The notes under the pieces are model-generated. The model ran no database searches, was not told where the DNA came from, and saw nothing but the letters and a program-made list of their open reading frames with translations. Below, one piece after another: positions 51,786 to 61,652 of a stretch of DNA of 64,000 nt. The number at the start of each line of letters is the position of its first letter. The first letter of the stretch is position 1. The stretch lies in the NCBI RefSeq assembly GCF_014898815.1, contig NW_026515468.1, positions 620,001 to 684,000 on the forward strand. Reading direction: 5' to 3'. The translations under genes and the position numbers were made by a program. Source of the DNA: Panonychus citri (lineage: Eukaryota > Arthropoda > Arachnida > Trombidiformes > Tetranychidae).

Positions 51786-51938
51786 ATGAAATGCACTTGT
51801 TGCTATCATTCATTTTCTAATCTCGTTGAATATTTATCCCATCATTGTTGTGTCAGTAATTGTAAAAGAATAGACTTTTTTGAGCAATCCCTAGCTAAAA
51901 AATCTAAGGACTTTTTTTTGTTCAAGTTGTCAATTTGA
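51786..51938 (+). CDS. Short zinc-knuckle ORF (C2HC)
   Basis: Fifty residues follow an acceptor-like TTTTTAG and start at ATG 51786. MKCTCCYHSFSNLVEYLSHH has C-x2-C and a later H/C pair. The next ORF, at 52363, has the closely similar KFKCTSCRHYFANSYRPNAH, so the two are tandem relatives. A fold-back element (51960-52371) starts 22 bp after the stop and may have separated them. It could be an exon rather than a full gene. Confidence 0.4.
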   Translation: MKCTCCYHSFSNLVEYLSHHCCVSNCKRIDFFEQSLAKKSKDFFLFKLSI

Positions 51939-51959
51939 AGCTGAGATATTAATTGACTA

Positions 51960-52371
51960 TACAGGGAAATTCAACTAACTTGTTGGTTTTCTTTTCACAA
52001 GCACTCCAAAACTACTTGGCCGATAAGGTCCATATTTCGTCTACGGAAGTTTGACTGATACTCAATTTTCATATTTCAAGGTCATAAAGGTTATTCATGA
52101 AAGAACGTATTTGAAGGTCATTTGAAAAACTTTTTGAAAACTAGAAATTTCTTCAAGTTTGGTCATAAAGTTAAAAAATAAAAATATCGCAAAGCAACGT
52201 TGGTATTGCACTAAAACACAATTAGTTACTTTAGATAACTTTTTACAGAAAATAAATTGAATCAGACCCTGTAAGTACATGAATGATGAAACATCACAGG
52301 TAGACTTAAAAAATTTCTAGTAATATTGGAGTAATCGTGCTAAAACCAACAAGCTAGCTGAATTGCCCTTT
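51960..52371. repeat. Fold-back element inserted between two zinc-finger ORFs
   Basis: The ends TACAGGGAAATTCAAC and (inverse) TATAAAGGGCAATTCAGC with ACTTGTTGG/CTTGTTGG just inside form imperfect inverted repeats. The interior holds TCAAGGTCATAAAGG and an inverted copy of the centre of the 46231 element. Confidence 0.65.
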
Positions 52372-52719
52372 ATATCTCATGAGTGTAATTCAACAGAGGA
52401 TAGACGAATGGACCTTTTTCTTCAACAAGAATCTATTATCAGTGATACTGGAAAAGTTAAGCTAACAAAAAACAAAGAAAAAGTGAAATTCAAGTGTACA
52501 TCCTGTAGACATTATTTTGCCAACAGCTACAGACCCAATGCCCATAAAAATGTATGTTCATCACAATCACTTAATGAATTGTCTAAAAAATTGATGCTTA
52601 CATGTCCATGTAATATGATGCAAGTTATAAAAGAAATAGCTCATAAAATATTGAAAGGTCATATAGATTTAACAACTAAACAAAAAGCTCGTGTAAAAAA
52701 ATTTATGAAAGAAATTTGA
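52363..52719 (+). CDS. C2HC zinc-finger protein of unknown family
   Basis: A 118-codon frame; the first ATG (52408) falls at MDLFLQQES, and upstream codons overlap the repeat end. KVKFKCTSCRHYFANSYRPN and AHKNVC form a C-x2-C...H-x3-C finger. A second Cys cluster (LTCPCNMMQVIKEIAHKILKG) and a Lys-rich tail (KQKARVKKFMKEI) follow. Nucleic-acid binding is plausible. The part CPCNMMQVIKEIAHKILKG recalls SVCLASSLVKLLKKIHKRM of the Cys-rich protein at 61653, but the match is weak. Confidence 0.45.
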   Translation: MPFISHECNSTEDRRMDLFLQQESIISDTGKVKLTKNKEKVKFKCTSCRHYFANSYRPNAHKNVCSSQSLNELSKKLMLTCPCNMMQVIKEIAHKILKGHIDLTTKQKARVKKFMKEI

Positions 52720-53489
52720 AGTCTGGTGGGAAGATAACACGTTAAAAAGCTGAAAAAATTCAAAAAGGTGGTTTACTAAAAAGTTTACTTGCTCCAGCTA
52801 TAAATATTCTCTTAATTGACTGCATTTAATCATATCATATTCCCGAATATGTCCTTAGAGAGAGAGAGCTTGGACCAGTTGAAGAAGATGATGACGACAA
52901 TTATCTAAATGATTCGCCAAATAGAGAGAGATTGGACAAGTTGAAGATAGCGATGAAACCGAATTTCTAGAGGACTTCTTGAGAGGGAGAGATTAGACCA
53001 GTTGTTCGTCAGAGAGAGAGAGAGAGAGATCGATGACGATGTCGTTGTTGATTGTGATAAGAAGTTCTTCTTCGTTACTTTGCAGAATGGTACTTTTCTT
53101 TATCATTCTCTGGCTTTTTATACTATTTTTTAATACTACCTGATTAAACTTACAAATCAAGTTGAAACACGATTTAATCAATTGTTAGATTTGAACTTTT
53201 TACGTATTATTTTTACGTGTTTTCGTTACTAGCTTATTCAATGTAAAGCGCCTCTTATACCCTGCATTCTTATTTATTTTCGCCTCATTAGATAACTGTT
53301 ATTTTTTCCCTTTTTTCATTTCAGGAAAAAAGCAATAAAAAACTAATTAGGTTAGCATTCGAGTAAATATTTGAAATTAGATGCAAAACAAACGTACTTG
53401 CACTAAAAAACTCCTCTGCATTAGAAGAGTACACTGCATTAGAAACGTTTGAAGGTCATCTGAAGGTAATAAAGTCATTCTCCACATTT
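52720..53489. other. Non-coding region with AG runs
   Basis: Contains GAGAGAGAG runs (about 52858-52868 and 53011-53029) and the first part of a repeat shared with 55247-55350. No gene supported. Confidence 0.4.
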
Positions 53490-53545
53490 TTATCCATGAA
53501 AAATGAGTTTTGAGATAGCTGTTGACACAGATCTTGAGATATTAA
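53443..53545. repeat. ~100-bp repeat, also at 55247-55350
   Basis: The stretch from CGTTTGAAGGTC to GATCTTGAGATATTA is almost identical at 55247-55350 in the same orientation. Here it cuts off the C-terminal part of the decayed BIR gene. Confidence 0.8.
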
Positions 53546-53988
53546 AGTTTATTTGTCCATCTGTTGAACGGACAAGAGAAGATATCGGCAGAGATATAGA
53601 CGTTTCATCATCTATCTCTTGCACCTGCACAGCATCACTGTATCGATGTAGATCGCCTTCAATCCTGTGCATCAAATTGGGTTCTTTTTTGAGGACAAAG
53701 CTACGAGAAGGACTGAAGCTAGCGTGAAGAGCGATAACGTCTTCGTCCAGAAATTCGAATGGGATTTGAAGTCCACAGCAGAAACACTGCAAGTAATTAG
53801 CGTTAAATAATAGTAATTAGTTAAATCGGATCAAATCCATCTTTTACAGCATCGAACCACCTCTCGTTTGAGGCGATACAGGACATCATTCTGTTCAACT
53901 CTTGTTTCATTATTGAATACGTTCTAAGACAACCAGTCATCTTGGAAGTCCAGTTTTCAATCGCAGGCGTGATATTTGTGTTCATCAT
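53490..53988 (-). pseudogene. Decayed paralogue of the BIR/RING IAP gene, truncated after BIR1
   Basis: Read on the minus strand from ATG 53988, the N-terminal part (YSIMKQELNRMMSC, ERWFDAVKDGF) matches YLCMKQEKNRYSSC and GRWTTAIQNGF of the intact protein at 62206. After a stop and frame change of about 40 nt, the frame resumes with QCFCCGLQIPFEF and FSPSRSFVLKKEPNL, corresponding to QCFACGLELEMSL and FSPECSFVNGKEPNL. The zinc-binding Cys before the FV is replaced by Arg-Ser, and the second BIR and RING are absent because a repeat begins at 53545. It follows the two preceding module genes at the same spacing as in the intact cluster. Clearly inactive. Confidence 0.75.
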
Positions 53989-54023
53989 TAAGGTAAAAGA
54001 GAAAAAAATTAAATTAAAAAGGA

Positions 54024-54451
54024 TTAAAGCATAATTTTATTAAAAATCATTAATCGGTTTTCAGCTTTTTGTCTCATCATCTTGAGATAGGCTGAATGTA
54101 GTTTACAATTTTTCATGATTAGTTTTAAATGACTACATTTTAAACACCAAAGTTTAACATCATTAAAATTATTACAATTTGCAGAACAAGTGATTATTTT
54201 TGTTGACAAATGTGAAAAAACACTCTGATCATCGGTAAATGATGAACAGAGTTTACGATTAATTAATTTAGATTCAAGTTTTAAATGAATTTTTTAAGTA
54301 TTAATAATAGTTGACCACAGTGACAAACAATTGGTGTTTTCTTCTTTTTTGTATCCATATGTTTCCTGAAGCTCGAAACCTTTGTTGGAGCTAACGGGCC
54401 CTTACCTTTGGAGACCTTGTTTGTTGAAATCGTCGTTGAAATTATTTTCAT
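54024..54451 (-). pseudogene. Decayed paralogue of the Cys-rich protein at 61653
   Basis: The ATG at 54451 directly follows an acceptor-like TGATTTAAG. MKIISTTISTN and PTKVSSFRKHM match MKIISETVSSTP and PSKVSSFEKRI of the intact protein. The frame stops at 54281 and, one base shifted, continues to 54024 with VKLWCLKCSHLKLIMKNCKL and NKIML, matching ESWLIKCRYLRHKMKKCVDH and NKILL. One frameshift and some length differences therefore separate it from a working gene. Confidence 0.75.
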
Positions 54452-54511
54452 CTTAAATCAAATAAAATTTATTAATGAAATTGCGATGAATTTCAGCCTG
54501 ATGATCAATTC

Positions 54512-54757
54512 TCACTCAAGTGAGCTTAAAAACTTCCTGTTGTTGAATTTAATTGAAGACGTTTGTATATCAAAAGAAATGATTGATTGCAGAAATTTTT
54601 CTTTTGCTTCAGGATCAAGTAACTTTACTATCGAAAGAAAATCACTTGATTTGATGTTGAAATCAGCGAAATTCAAGGGTTCGTTTGAGCCCTTAGTCGA
54701 TCGAAGCTCGATCAGGATTTGTACGAGTTTGAGAGAACTGAAGTATGAAACAGACAT
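54512..54757 (-). CDS. Paralogue of the small acidic protein at 61276
   Basis: The ORF of 81 codons starts at ATG 54757, just after AAAGGTAATTA, the same acceptor/donor-like context found at 61276. EPLNFADFNIKSSDFLSIV and KEKFLQSIISFD match EPINLADYRFKITDFFAIY and QKKLLSTITSID of the intact protein, and NNRKF matches NNRQF. It lacks the acidic Asp/Glu stretch and the Tyr-rich C-terminus. The frame itself is intact, so it could still be expressed. It opens the decayed three-gene copy on this strand. Confidence 0.65.
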   Translation of the reverse strand: MSVSYFSSLKLVQILIELRSTKGSNEPLNFADFNIKSSDFLSIVKLLDPEAKEKFLQSIISFDIQTSSIKFNNRKFLSSLE

Positions 54758-54857
54758 TAATTACCTTTGAATTGAGATGAAAACTTTGGTGAGAAGAACT
54801 AAAGATGCCGATGAATAACAAATGAAATTAGATGCACAGATGCATTAGAAACGTACG

Positions 54858-54865
54858 CTTATATA
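54858..54865 (-). promoter_or_regulatory. TATA box (TATATAAG) of the decayed module copy
   Basis: TATATAAG lies about 100 bp upstream of the ATG at 54757 on the same strand. Its position is comparable in role to the TATA box of the intact cluster at 60787, although the leader is shorter here. Confidence 0.4.
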
Positions 54866-56490
54866 CTACTCACGCAGAAGAGTGAGTGGGAGAAAAACTT
54901 TCTTGGATGAAAAATTAAAACAAGCACTAATTTTCCAACAAACTTTTCTTGGATAACTTTTTTGTCCTTGAGAAAAACACAAGGAATGCTCAAATCTACA
55001 GACAGATAAATTTTAACTTACCAGTGAATTTCTCAAGCTAAAGTTAAGAATCCATTGTTGCCTTATTTAATGAAAGATTTTCAAATTTTATACTATTTAT
55101 AGTTATAATATATACAAGGTGATTCATCTGTTTTTATCGATGTTTTTCGAGATTTTTTCAGCAACTAAGAGTCAAAGAGACTTAAGTGGTATGAGTTTTG
55201 GTGATGTTTGTCATCTTGAAGATCAAGTCCATGGTTGAAAGAAAGCGTTTGAAGGTCGTCTGAAGGTAATAAAGTCATTCTCCACATTTTTATCCATGAA
55301 AAATGAGTTTTGAGATAGCTGTTGACACAGATCTTGAGATATTACAGTTTAATTGAATAACTTTTAGTAGTAATAAATTGCTGGCTGTAGCTCACAATTC
55401 AAATTAAAAGATTAATAATTAATGTATTAATTCAAATAATTTAATTTTTTCTGAATGATTGTAAATTTAATTTCAGATAAAATTTACATCAAATTAAAGG
55501 TAATTCATAGGATGATATCAACTTATTATTACGCATAATAATTAATTTCTGTTTATAAAAACTTCCTTTTTTACAAGTTATTACTTTAATTGTATACAAG
55601 ATGATACCGATGATTGTGTATCCATTAAAAACCGTTATTTACGCGTCGTTTTATCGCTAAGTTGGCAACACTTTGCCTTTAAACTTATTTCTTTGATGTG
55701 CATTTCAGGTCAATTCTCACTTCTTCTTCGGGCATTTCTCACAAAAATCCAATCAATTAAAACCGAATTGTATCAATAATTATAGTAACGGTTTTTTTCA
55801 TATTATGTTAAAATTGACGTTGACGTGATCCAATGGGTCGAAGAAACAACTTACTTCGGAACTTGGATGATTGTACCATATGGACGCGTATCGTCAATAG
55901 ATTCAAAATCTGCATAAATAGACACAGTTGAAGACTTGATTTGAAATTCCATATCGTCAATAGGTTCGAAATCTTAACCAAAAGATACATCACAAGATTT
56001 GATTTGAATTTTTAAGTCACCCTTCGATTATATGATTAAGAGAAAAACTTATTTTAGAATAAATGTAGTAATAAGATAACATATAGTGAAACATTGTTAA
56101 CTTACCAATAAACTTGCAAGTAAATTATTGCCAGCACTCAATAGATAATAGTTTAGTGATAAAACACAAACAAATACGAAAACAGTAACCAAAATTTCAC
56201 CAATTACATTTAGTAGAATCTATTTTTATTGGCGATACTATTATCACGTTCAACTGATGGACAGGATAGTTATCTCTGTAATACAAACAATTTGTAGTAA
56301 AAGTTTTAAATAACTTTTCTATATGATAATAAGAACTGAATATTGAAACAATCTATGAAAATAAATAGATGAAAATTTAATCATCTTCATAAAGTTGCTG
56401 CTTTATATTGTGATTGGTGAGAAGAAGAAAATGGTTCTTGGGAATCGCATCTAATTTTAGATTTTACGACGTTAATTGTTAACCAAAGAA
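54866..56490. other. Non-coding region with repeat fragments
   Basis: Contains the second copy of the ~100-bp repeat (55247-55350), an arm-like sequence from 55112 (TATACAAGGTGATTCATC) related to the ends of the other fold-back elements, and a ~60-bp imperfect tandem duplication at about 55890-56012. No gene supported. Confidence 0.45.
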
Positions 56491-57035
56491 TACAGGGCTA
56501 TTGATCTATTTTTACAGATGTTTTTTGCAATTTTCTCAGCAACTAAGACTCAGAGAGACACGAGACTTTAGTGGAATGAGTTTGAGCGATATTCATTGTC
56601 ATATCGAAAGATCAATGTCATTCAGGTCATTGGTAAAATAACGCGTTTCAAGGTCATCTGAAGGTAGTCCAATAAAAATAATATTCAGAGATGCTACTGA
56701 CAAGTTTGTAGGTTTCTATGAGCTTTGCTATACACGTTAAGATGAATTTATTGAAAAGAAGATTTTCAACAGTTATGCGATCTAACTTTGATATCTCAAG
56801 ATCTGTAACAACAACGACCTCTAAACTCATTCTCAGTTAAAAATGTGGAAAATAATTGTATCACCTCCAGATGACCTTAAAACGTGTTATTTTATCAATG
56901 ACCTGAATGACCTTGATCTTTTTATATGACAATTGAGTATCCATAGACTCATACCACTCGACTCTCGAGTCTCTCTGACTCTTTGTTGCTGAAAAAATCG
57001 CAAAAAAACATCGATAAGAATAGCTGAATAGCCAT
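56491..57035. repeat. Fold-back element with ~170-bp arms
   Basis: The left arm 56491-56659 starts TACAGGGCTATTGATC and is matched inversely up to 57035 (AGCTGAATAGCCA). Arms include TCAAGGTCATCTGAAGG and GTCATTCAGGTCATTGG. The interior (about 56660-56860) has no ORF. The end sequence links it to the 49541 element. Confidence 0.7.
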
Positions 57036-57061
57036 TAGAATAAACACTTTTCATTAATAAC

Positions 57062-57282
57062 TGAACTCTATTGATCATTTCTAGACTATTAACAAATCAC
57101 GAAACTCATAGCTTTGTGAAAAAATTAGATTTTAACAAATTTACACTTAAGTTAACATTGATGTGAGAGAGAAGACAATGAACTTTCTGGTGCAAATTTT
57201 GATGATAACTTATTGTTGAGCAACTCTATTGATCATTTCTAGACTATTAACAAATTGCTGAACCCGTAGCTTTGTGCAAAAT
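57062..57282. repeat. Pair of ~60-bp direct repeats
   Basis: AACTCTATTGATCATTTC and the following ~40 bp occur at 57062 and again at 57222, 160 bp apart, with a few differences. Confidence 0.7.
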
Positions 57283-57360
57283 TTAACTGATCAAACTTTG
57301 CAAGTATTAATGATGGTTTTAATGTAAAAAGGATTTTTGTTTAAAAATTTTACAAAAAAG

Positions 57361-58130
57361 CTACAATTTATTCTTCAGAATCATGATTTTGTTCATCAGT
57401 TCTATCCTCGAACTGGTACAAGTCCATTTGCTTTTGATGCTCTTCAGGAATGGCGAAATCGTCATTGTCAGGTTCAAGTCATCGCATATAATGCTAGCCA
57501 ATAGAAATTTATTATGGCCTATGGTTTTCCATCGGTTCGGACAACGGTTTGTCGGTATATTTTCTTCTAATCGTCTTACGTGACAAGGCACGTCTGTCAT
57601 GGTTACATGGCCATAATTGCATGAATACTTGAAAGGATCCTTTTTCAATTCGAGTTTTGTCTTTTAACCTCTTCATCATAATCCATTGGTACACTTTTAT
57701 CAGCAAATTTTTTGAACTCTTCATAAAGTATCAGAGTCCAGTTCTTCTGGGTCAATTAAATCTGAAATTTTTCTAATCTCATTATAAGTCTGCCATGTTA
57801 ATATTTCATTCTCTGGAGTAATTGTTCACATTTTTGTCTTACAATGGCTTAAAAGAATTGGGGCAGCTTGAGCTTTCTGTATAATTTTGTTTATGAAGGT
57901 GGATTTATTTGTTGTTATATCGACATTATGACGGGATGCTGGTGACTATGTGGTTTCAAAAGCAGGGGAATCGAGTGCAGCTGTTGATTGTTCAGCTCGT
58001 TGAGACTCGTTGTCTTCATTAACATTTCCTCCATCATTCTCATCATCGATACCTCCATCACCATTACCACCATCATTATCATTAGCAGCATCTAGCGATG
58101 ATTCAATAATTAAAAAAAATATTTTTATCA
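57361..58130 (-). pseudogene. Decayed gene for an acidic protein of unknown family
   Basis: On the minus strand, protein-like stretches follow one another with stops and frame changes: an Asp/Asn/Gly-rich segment (NDNDGGNGDGGIDDENDG), a helical part (STFINKIIQKAQAAPILL), EILTWQTYNEIRKISDLI, EEFKKFADKSVPMDYDEEV, then DPFKYSCNYGHVTMTDVPCH and TNRCPNRWKTIGHNKFLL, and an acidic end. TAG, TGA and two frame changes break it. It lies downstream of the 58468-59181 gene on the same strand. Function not recognised. Confidence 0.4.
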
Positions 58131-58467
58131 CAGTAGTAGTGAAAGTACACAAGATAGCGCAGTCATTCACCCCATGCGACACATCATTTAATAGATAATT
58201 TTTTGACAATTAAATCAGAGCAATTATTAATACCATGTGACACATCATTCGAATGGTAATTTAATGGAGATTTTTTTTGATTGATTTATTTAATTGATTT
58301 ATTGTTGATATATTTTTCCCTTTAACCAAAACCTTTTATTGTTACATTTTCTCAATTAAAATGAATATAATGATTAATTTCGTTCCCAAAAGTTAACTAA
58401 TTCATCATCTAATCTAAAAGCATCAAAATAACGGTGATTATGAATTTCTCAAGCGCTAAAGTGACTC

Positions 58468-59181
58468 TCAGTAGCCTGGGATAGCGTTTGTCAATTCAAC
58501 GAGATAAAAGAAATCGAACATAAGCTGGGTATATGATATTCGGCCTCTCATTCGATCTGTCCACTGGGCGATTGTTTCATTTGTCTGGGATATGTCCATA
58601 CTTATAAAACGTCCTAATCTTACGGCCAATATAATGGGTTGACGGTTGTTTCTCCTTCGCAATTGACGGAAAACACTTCTTGCCTCTTCCAATGTTGCAA
58701 TCGCAGAGATAACTGGAGCAGCACCCAAGGACATATTTCGACGCATTCTATCGAAGAATTCTCTCGCTCTTGACAAATACCTGACTTCTGGGTCTTCATT
58801 TTCATCTGAACTTTCACCTGTGCTTACCAACTCTTCTCTTTCACTGTGACTGGAATTTTGGGGATCATGTTGAGGTAAAGGGTTAATAAGTGGGTCAATT
58901 GATGAAGACACAGTATTATCCTGTAAATCACTGTCCGGCTCCTGTTCTTCGGGATTATCATCACCACGTAACGGGATTAAATGGGCACCATTAGCAGGGT
59001 CGATAAAAAGACGTCTTTCAGCCATAGTTGTTCGACCAAATCCAGTGAACAAGCGATGACAATTGGTGATGATGAAGCGCCGGGCATTAGCACGATTTTC
59101 TCTGGCAACCATTAGAAGAAGACGGTAGAGAAAGGAAGCAATCAGCATGGCAGAGAATGGTGTAAGGTTGACACGGGTCAT
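58468..59181 (-). CDS. Intact 237-residue protein of unknown family behind a TATA box
   Basis: A single uninterrupted ORF from ATG 59181 to the stop at 58468, with base composition less AT-rich than its surroundings. The N-terminal ~60 residues are hydrophobic then basic (PFSAMLIASFLYRLLLMVAR, followed by ENRANARRF). The middle is acidic and disordered (DDNPEEQEPDSDLQDN, STGESSDENEDPEV), and the C-terminal ~90 residues are Arg-rich and helical (REFFDRMRRNM, SVFRQLRRRNN), ending AIPGY. A TATA box ends about 44 nt upstream of the ATG, implying a 5' UTR of only some 20 nt. No domain was recognised; a nucleic-acid-binding or structural role is possible but unproven. Confidence 0.65.
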   Translation of the reverse strand: MTRVNLTPFSAMLIASFLYRLLLMVARENRANARRFIITNCHRLFTGFGRTTMAERRLFIDPANGAHLIPLRGDDNPEEQEPDSDLQDNTVSSSIDPLINPLPQHDPQNSSHSEREELVSTGESSDENEDPEVRYLSRAREFFDRMRRNMSLGAAPVISAIATLEEARSVFRQLRRRNNRQPIILAVRLGRFISMDISQTNETIAQWTDRMRGRISYTQLMFDFFYLVELTNAIPGY

Positions 59182-59224
59182 ATTTGTAATTAGAGTAAAG
59201 GGTGAAAAATAATTAACAAAGAAA

Positions 59225-59233
59225 CTTTTTATA
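59225..59233 (-). promoter_or_regulatory. TATA box (TATAAAAAG) of the 59181 gene
   Basis: TATAAAAAG on the minus strand, 44-52 nt upstream of the start codon at 59181, at the distance expected for a very short leader. Confidence 0.55.
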
Positions 59234-60786
59234 ACGGTAAATAAAACAGAACGATGTAAAAATTCAAACTTTTAGACTCCGCCCACCTGCGTTTTAGAGT
59301 GCGCGTTGAATCTGCCAACATGTCAGTTTTTGTATTCGTTATATACTGGTACTGGTTTGGGTCAAAAATTTTTAAAAATATACATGACGTTTATATACAT
59401 TGTCTCTGTAAAAAAATTACATAGAGAAGGACTTTTTTTCTAACTTTGTCAAAATCGTCATTTCTCAACCGATTTGACAGTGTTGTATATGTCCTGACTC
59501 AGTTTTTTACGAGGATTCCAAAAAAATCCTCCACGTAAATTTATCTCATTCCGTTCGAAGGATACGAAAATTGACTATGGAGCACAAAGTCAACTTTGTC
59601 ATTCTTGGTCCAATTGTGAAAAGAAGACTACCGTTGGATTCGTCTTGACGAGACGAGTTCAAAAATGTCTAAGATATCCATGTAACTCTAACCGTTCAAA
59701 AAATAGCAAAATTGACTTTTGATCACTAAAAATCACTCATTTTATCATTAATTGTTACCAATAGGTGGCAGCAGCTACTACAGCTAGTATGTGAAATATT
59801 AATATAATATTAAATCCTTTATTTCTTATCCGATTTGAAAACAGATTTCACCGTTCAATTTGTCTTTTAATGGCCATTCAGAATATGTACTCAAAATTAC
59901 TCTACGATAAAAAATAACAAAGTTACCCACATGGGTCATTTTAAAACTGAAAATAACAGTTTATGTATTTAATACAGAGAGCCAATGTCATTCTTCATAT
60001 GTTTTTCCATGTCATTATAATCAACTTTTTACGCTCTTTCAGCCAATATACAACACGTCTAAATCGGAGAATTTTTCGAAGGGGGGCATGAGTGACCCTA
60101 TTGAAAACTTTGAAAATTCCTACGACGTAAACTATTATGACTTAACCAACATGCGATAGGAATTCTTGACCGGCATAAAATTCTCTACAAGATGGGGTGG
60201 ATGCTATATCCATTAACACTTTACCAATAGTCCGTTATCGTCTGTTATCACTTTTCAATGATTTCTGCCCTTAATCATAGAAATATACAGTTTTCACTGA
60301 AAAACATAGTGTTCAACGGATTAACAGACTACTCTCAATCATTGTATGACAAAAAAAACGAAATTGATGACCTGACCTACTTTCCATTTCCGTAACATGG
60401 AGGATTGTTGTAAGCATAAAGTTAATTGATATTGAAGGAAACTCTGATTATTTATTGCTCTCGCTCCATTTTCAAAACAAGGAAAAGACTAATGAAAGTA
60501 TTTGTTGACCTTCTCAGTCACTTATCAGCAACAAAAGTCAATTAAGATCAAGGAAAAACTTCAAACAATTCATGTTTGACAGTTTGAGGATATTGATGAT
60601 TTATGAATGGTCAAAAGTTCAAAAAGTCAAGGATTATTTGATCATCAATCAAATCGTACATCACGATATCAATTAATTTAGTAGAGTAAAGGCTGTACTC
60701 AATTAATTTCTTTATTGAAAATTTTCCTCAATCACAATCATAGCTTTAACAATACAAACATTTTGAATTGTTTCCTCAAACAAAAG
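59234..60786. other. Intergenic region between divergent TATA promoters
   Basis: About 1.5 kb between the minus-strand promoter at 59225 and the plus-strand promoter at 60787. A somewhat GC-richer patch occurs near 59275-59330. No ORF or repeat of note was seen. Confidence 0.45.
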
Positions 60787-60822
60787 TATAAAAACAAGCA
60801 AGAGAGAGAGTAAATTATCAGT
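60787..60822 (+). promoter_or_regulatory. Core promoter of the five-gene cluster (TATA box plus initiator)
   Basis: TATAAAAA at 60787-60794 is followed by TCAGT at 60818-60822, whose A lies 33 nt from the first T of the TATA box. TCAGT is the arthropod initiator consensus, so transcription probably starts near 60820. It would give a leader of about 450 nt before the first cluster ATG. Confidence 0.6.
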
Positions 60823-61275
60823 TCATTTCAGTCTTCACACCATTCACTTCAACATTATTTGTGCTCATCATCATCATCAGTCTTATCTTCTGTTATATTT
60901 TTAGTCACTGTATTTTTTCTATTCACCTGTTGATTCATTAATTTTTATCAGTTTTCTTTTGGTCTTTGAAATCTTGTTGGAATCTTTCTGGAATCTTGTT
61001 TGAGTCTCTTGGTTATCTTGGTTATCTCGGTTATCTTGGTCATCTTATTCAAATTGGTCTTATTTCTATCCTGTTCTTCCTATTTGGATTTTGGTTCTCT
61101 TTCATTTTGGTTTGGTCACTGGTACTTCATCGTCTTAGCCAAACAATTTTTTTTTGTTCGTTTTCCTTGGTCCCATGACAGTTTAGATTTGCACTTTCTC
61201 CTTGTTTCATTTTATAATTCTTTTCTCATTTTATTAATCATCTTTGTTTATTTTTACATCACACAGGTAAATAAC
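60823..61275 (+). other. T-rich leader upstream of the cluster
   Basis: Contains tandem copies of CTTGGTTATC (about 61005-61045), one short upstream ORF (ATG near 61176) and ends in ACATCACACAG, a 3' splice-site-like sequence directly before GTAAATAACATG. No strong GTAAG-type donor was found in the leader itself. A hydrophobic open frame from 61000 joins the first gene in frame but is judged non-coding. Confidence 0.45.
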
Positions 61276-61596
61276 ATGTTTAAAGCCTTCCCAATGTCAC
61301 CTCTTAAGCTTAAAATTGTGAAAGAATCAGATATTGATTCTGAAGCAACTATTGAAGATCAGCAAGATGATGAACCAATCAATCTTGCTGATTACCGTTT
61401 CAAAATAACAGACTTTTTCGCCATTTATCAGCATTTCGATGCTGAATGGCAGAAGAAGCTGTTAAGCACAATAACTTCAATTGATTATGAACATTGGTTT
61501 TTCATAATCAATAATCGTCAATTCTACAATTTTTGTCATGAATATGACCCTTTGTTCTATGATTATATTGACATTTCCTACACAAAATATTATTAA
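61276..61596 (+). CDS. Cluster gene 1: small acidic protein of unknown family
   Basis: The product has 106 residues from ATG 61276, chosen because it directly follows CACAGGTAAATAAC and because its paralogue at 54757 starts in the same context. A short basic N-terminus (PLKLKIVKES) is followed by an acidic stretch (DIDSEATIEDQQDDEP), then a conserved core (INLADYRFKITDFFAIYQHF, KKLLSTITSID, IINNRQF) and a Tyr/Asp-rich C-terminus ending TKYY. No membrane segment, no Cys cluster, no known domain. It is the first of five same-strand genes and 56 nt separate it from the next. AATAAA follows the stop within about 5 nt. Confidence 0.7.
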   Translation: MFKAFPMSPLKLKIVKESDIDSEATIEDQQDDEPINLADYRFKITDFFAIYQHFDAEWQKKLLSTITSIDYEHWFFIINNRQFYNFCHEYDPLFYDYIDISYTKYY

Positions 61597-61652
61597 TAAA
61601 CTTACATTTTGTTTTTATTTTCTTTTGTTTGTTTTTTTTTACTTAAGGTAAG

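Noticed and set aside
54408..54770. Plus-strand 120-codon ORF
   Set aside because: It is antisense to two minus-strand genes with protein-level paralogues, so it is a shadow.
61000..61275. In-frame hydrophobic N-terminal extension of module gene 1
   Set aside because: The stretch is T-rich and repetitive, lies in the probable leader, and the paralogue at 54757 starts at the equivalent ATG just after an acceptor-like site.
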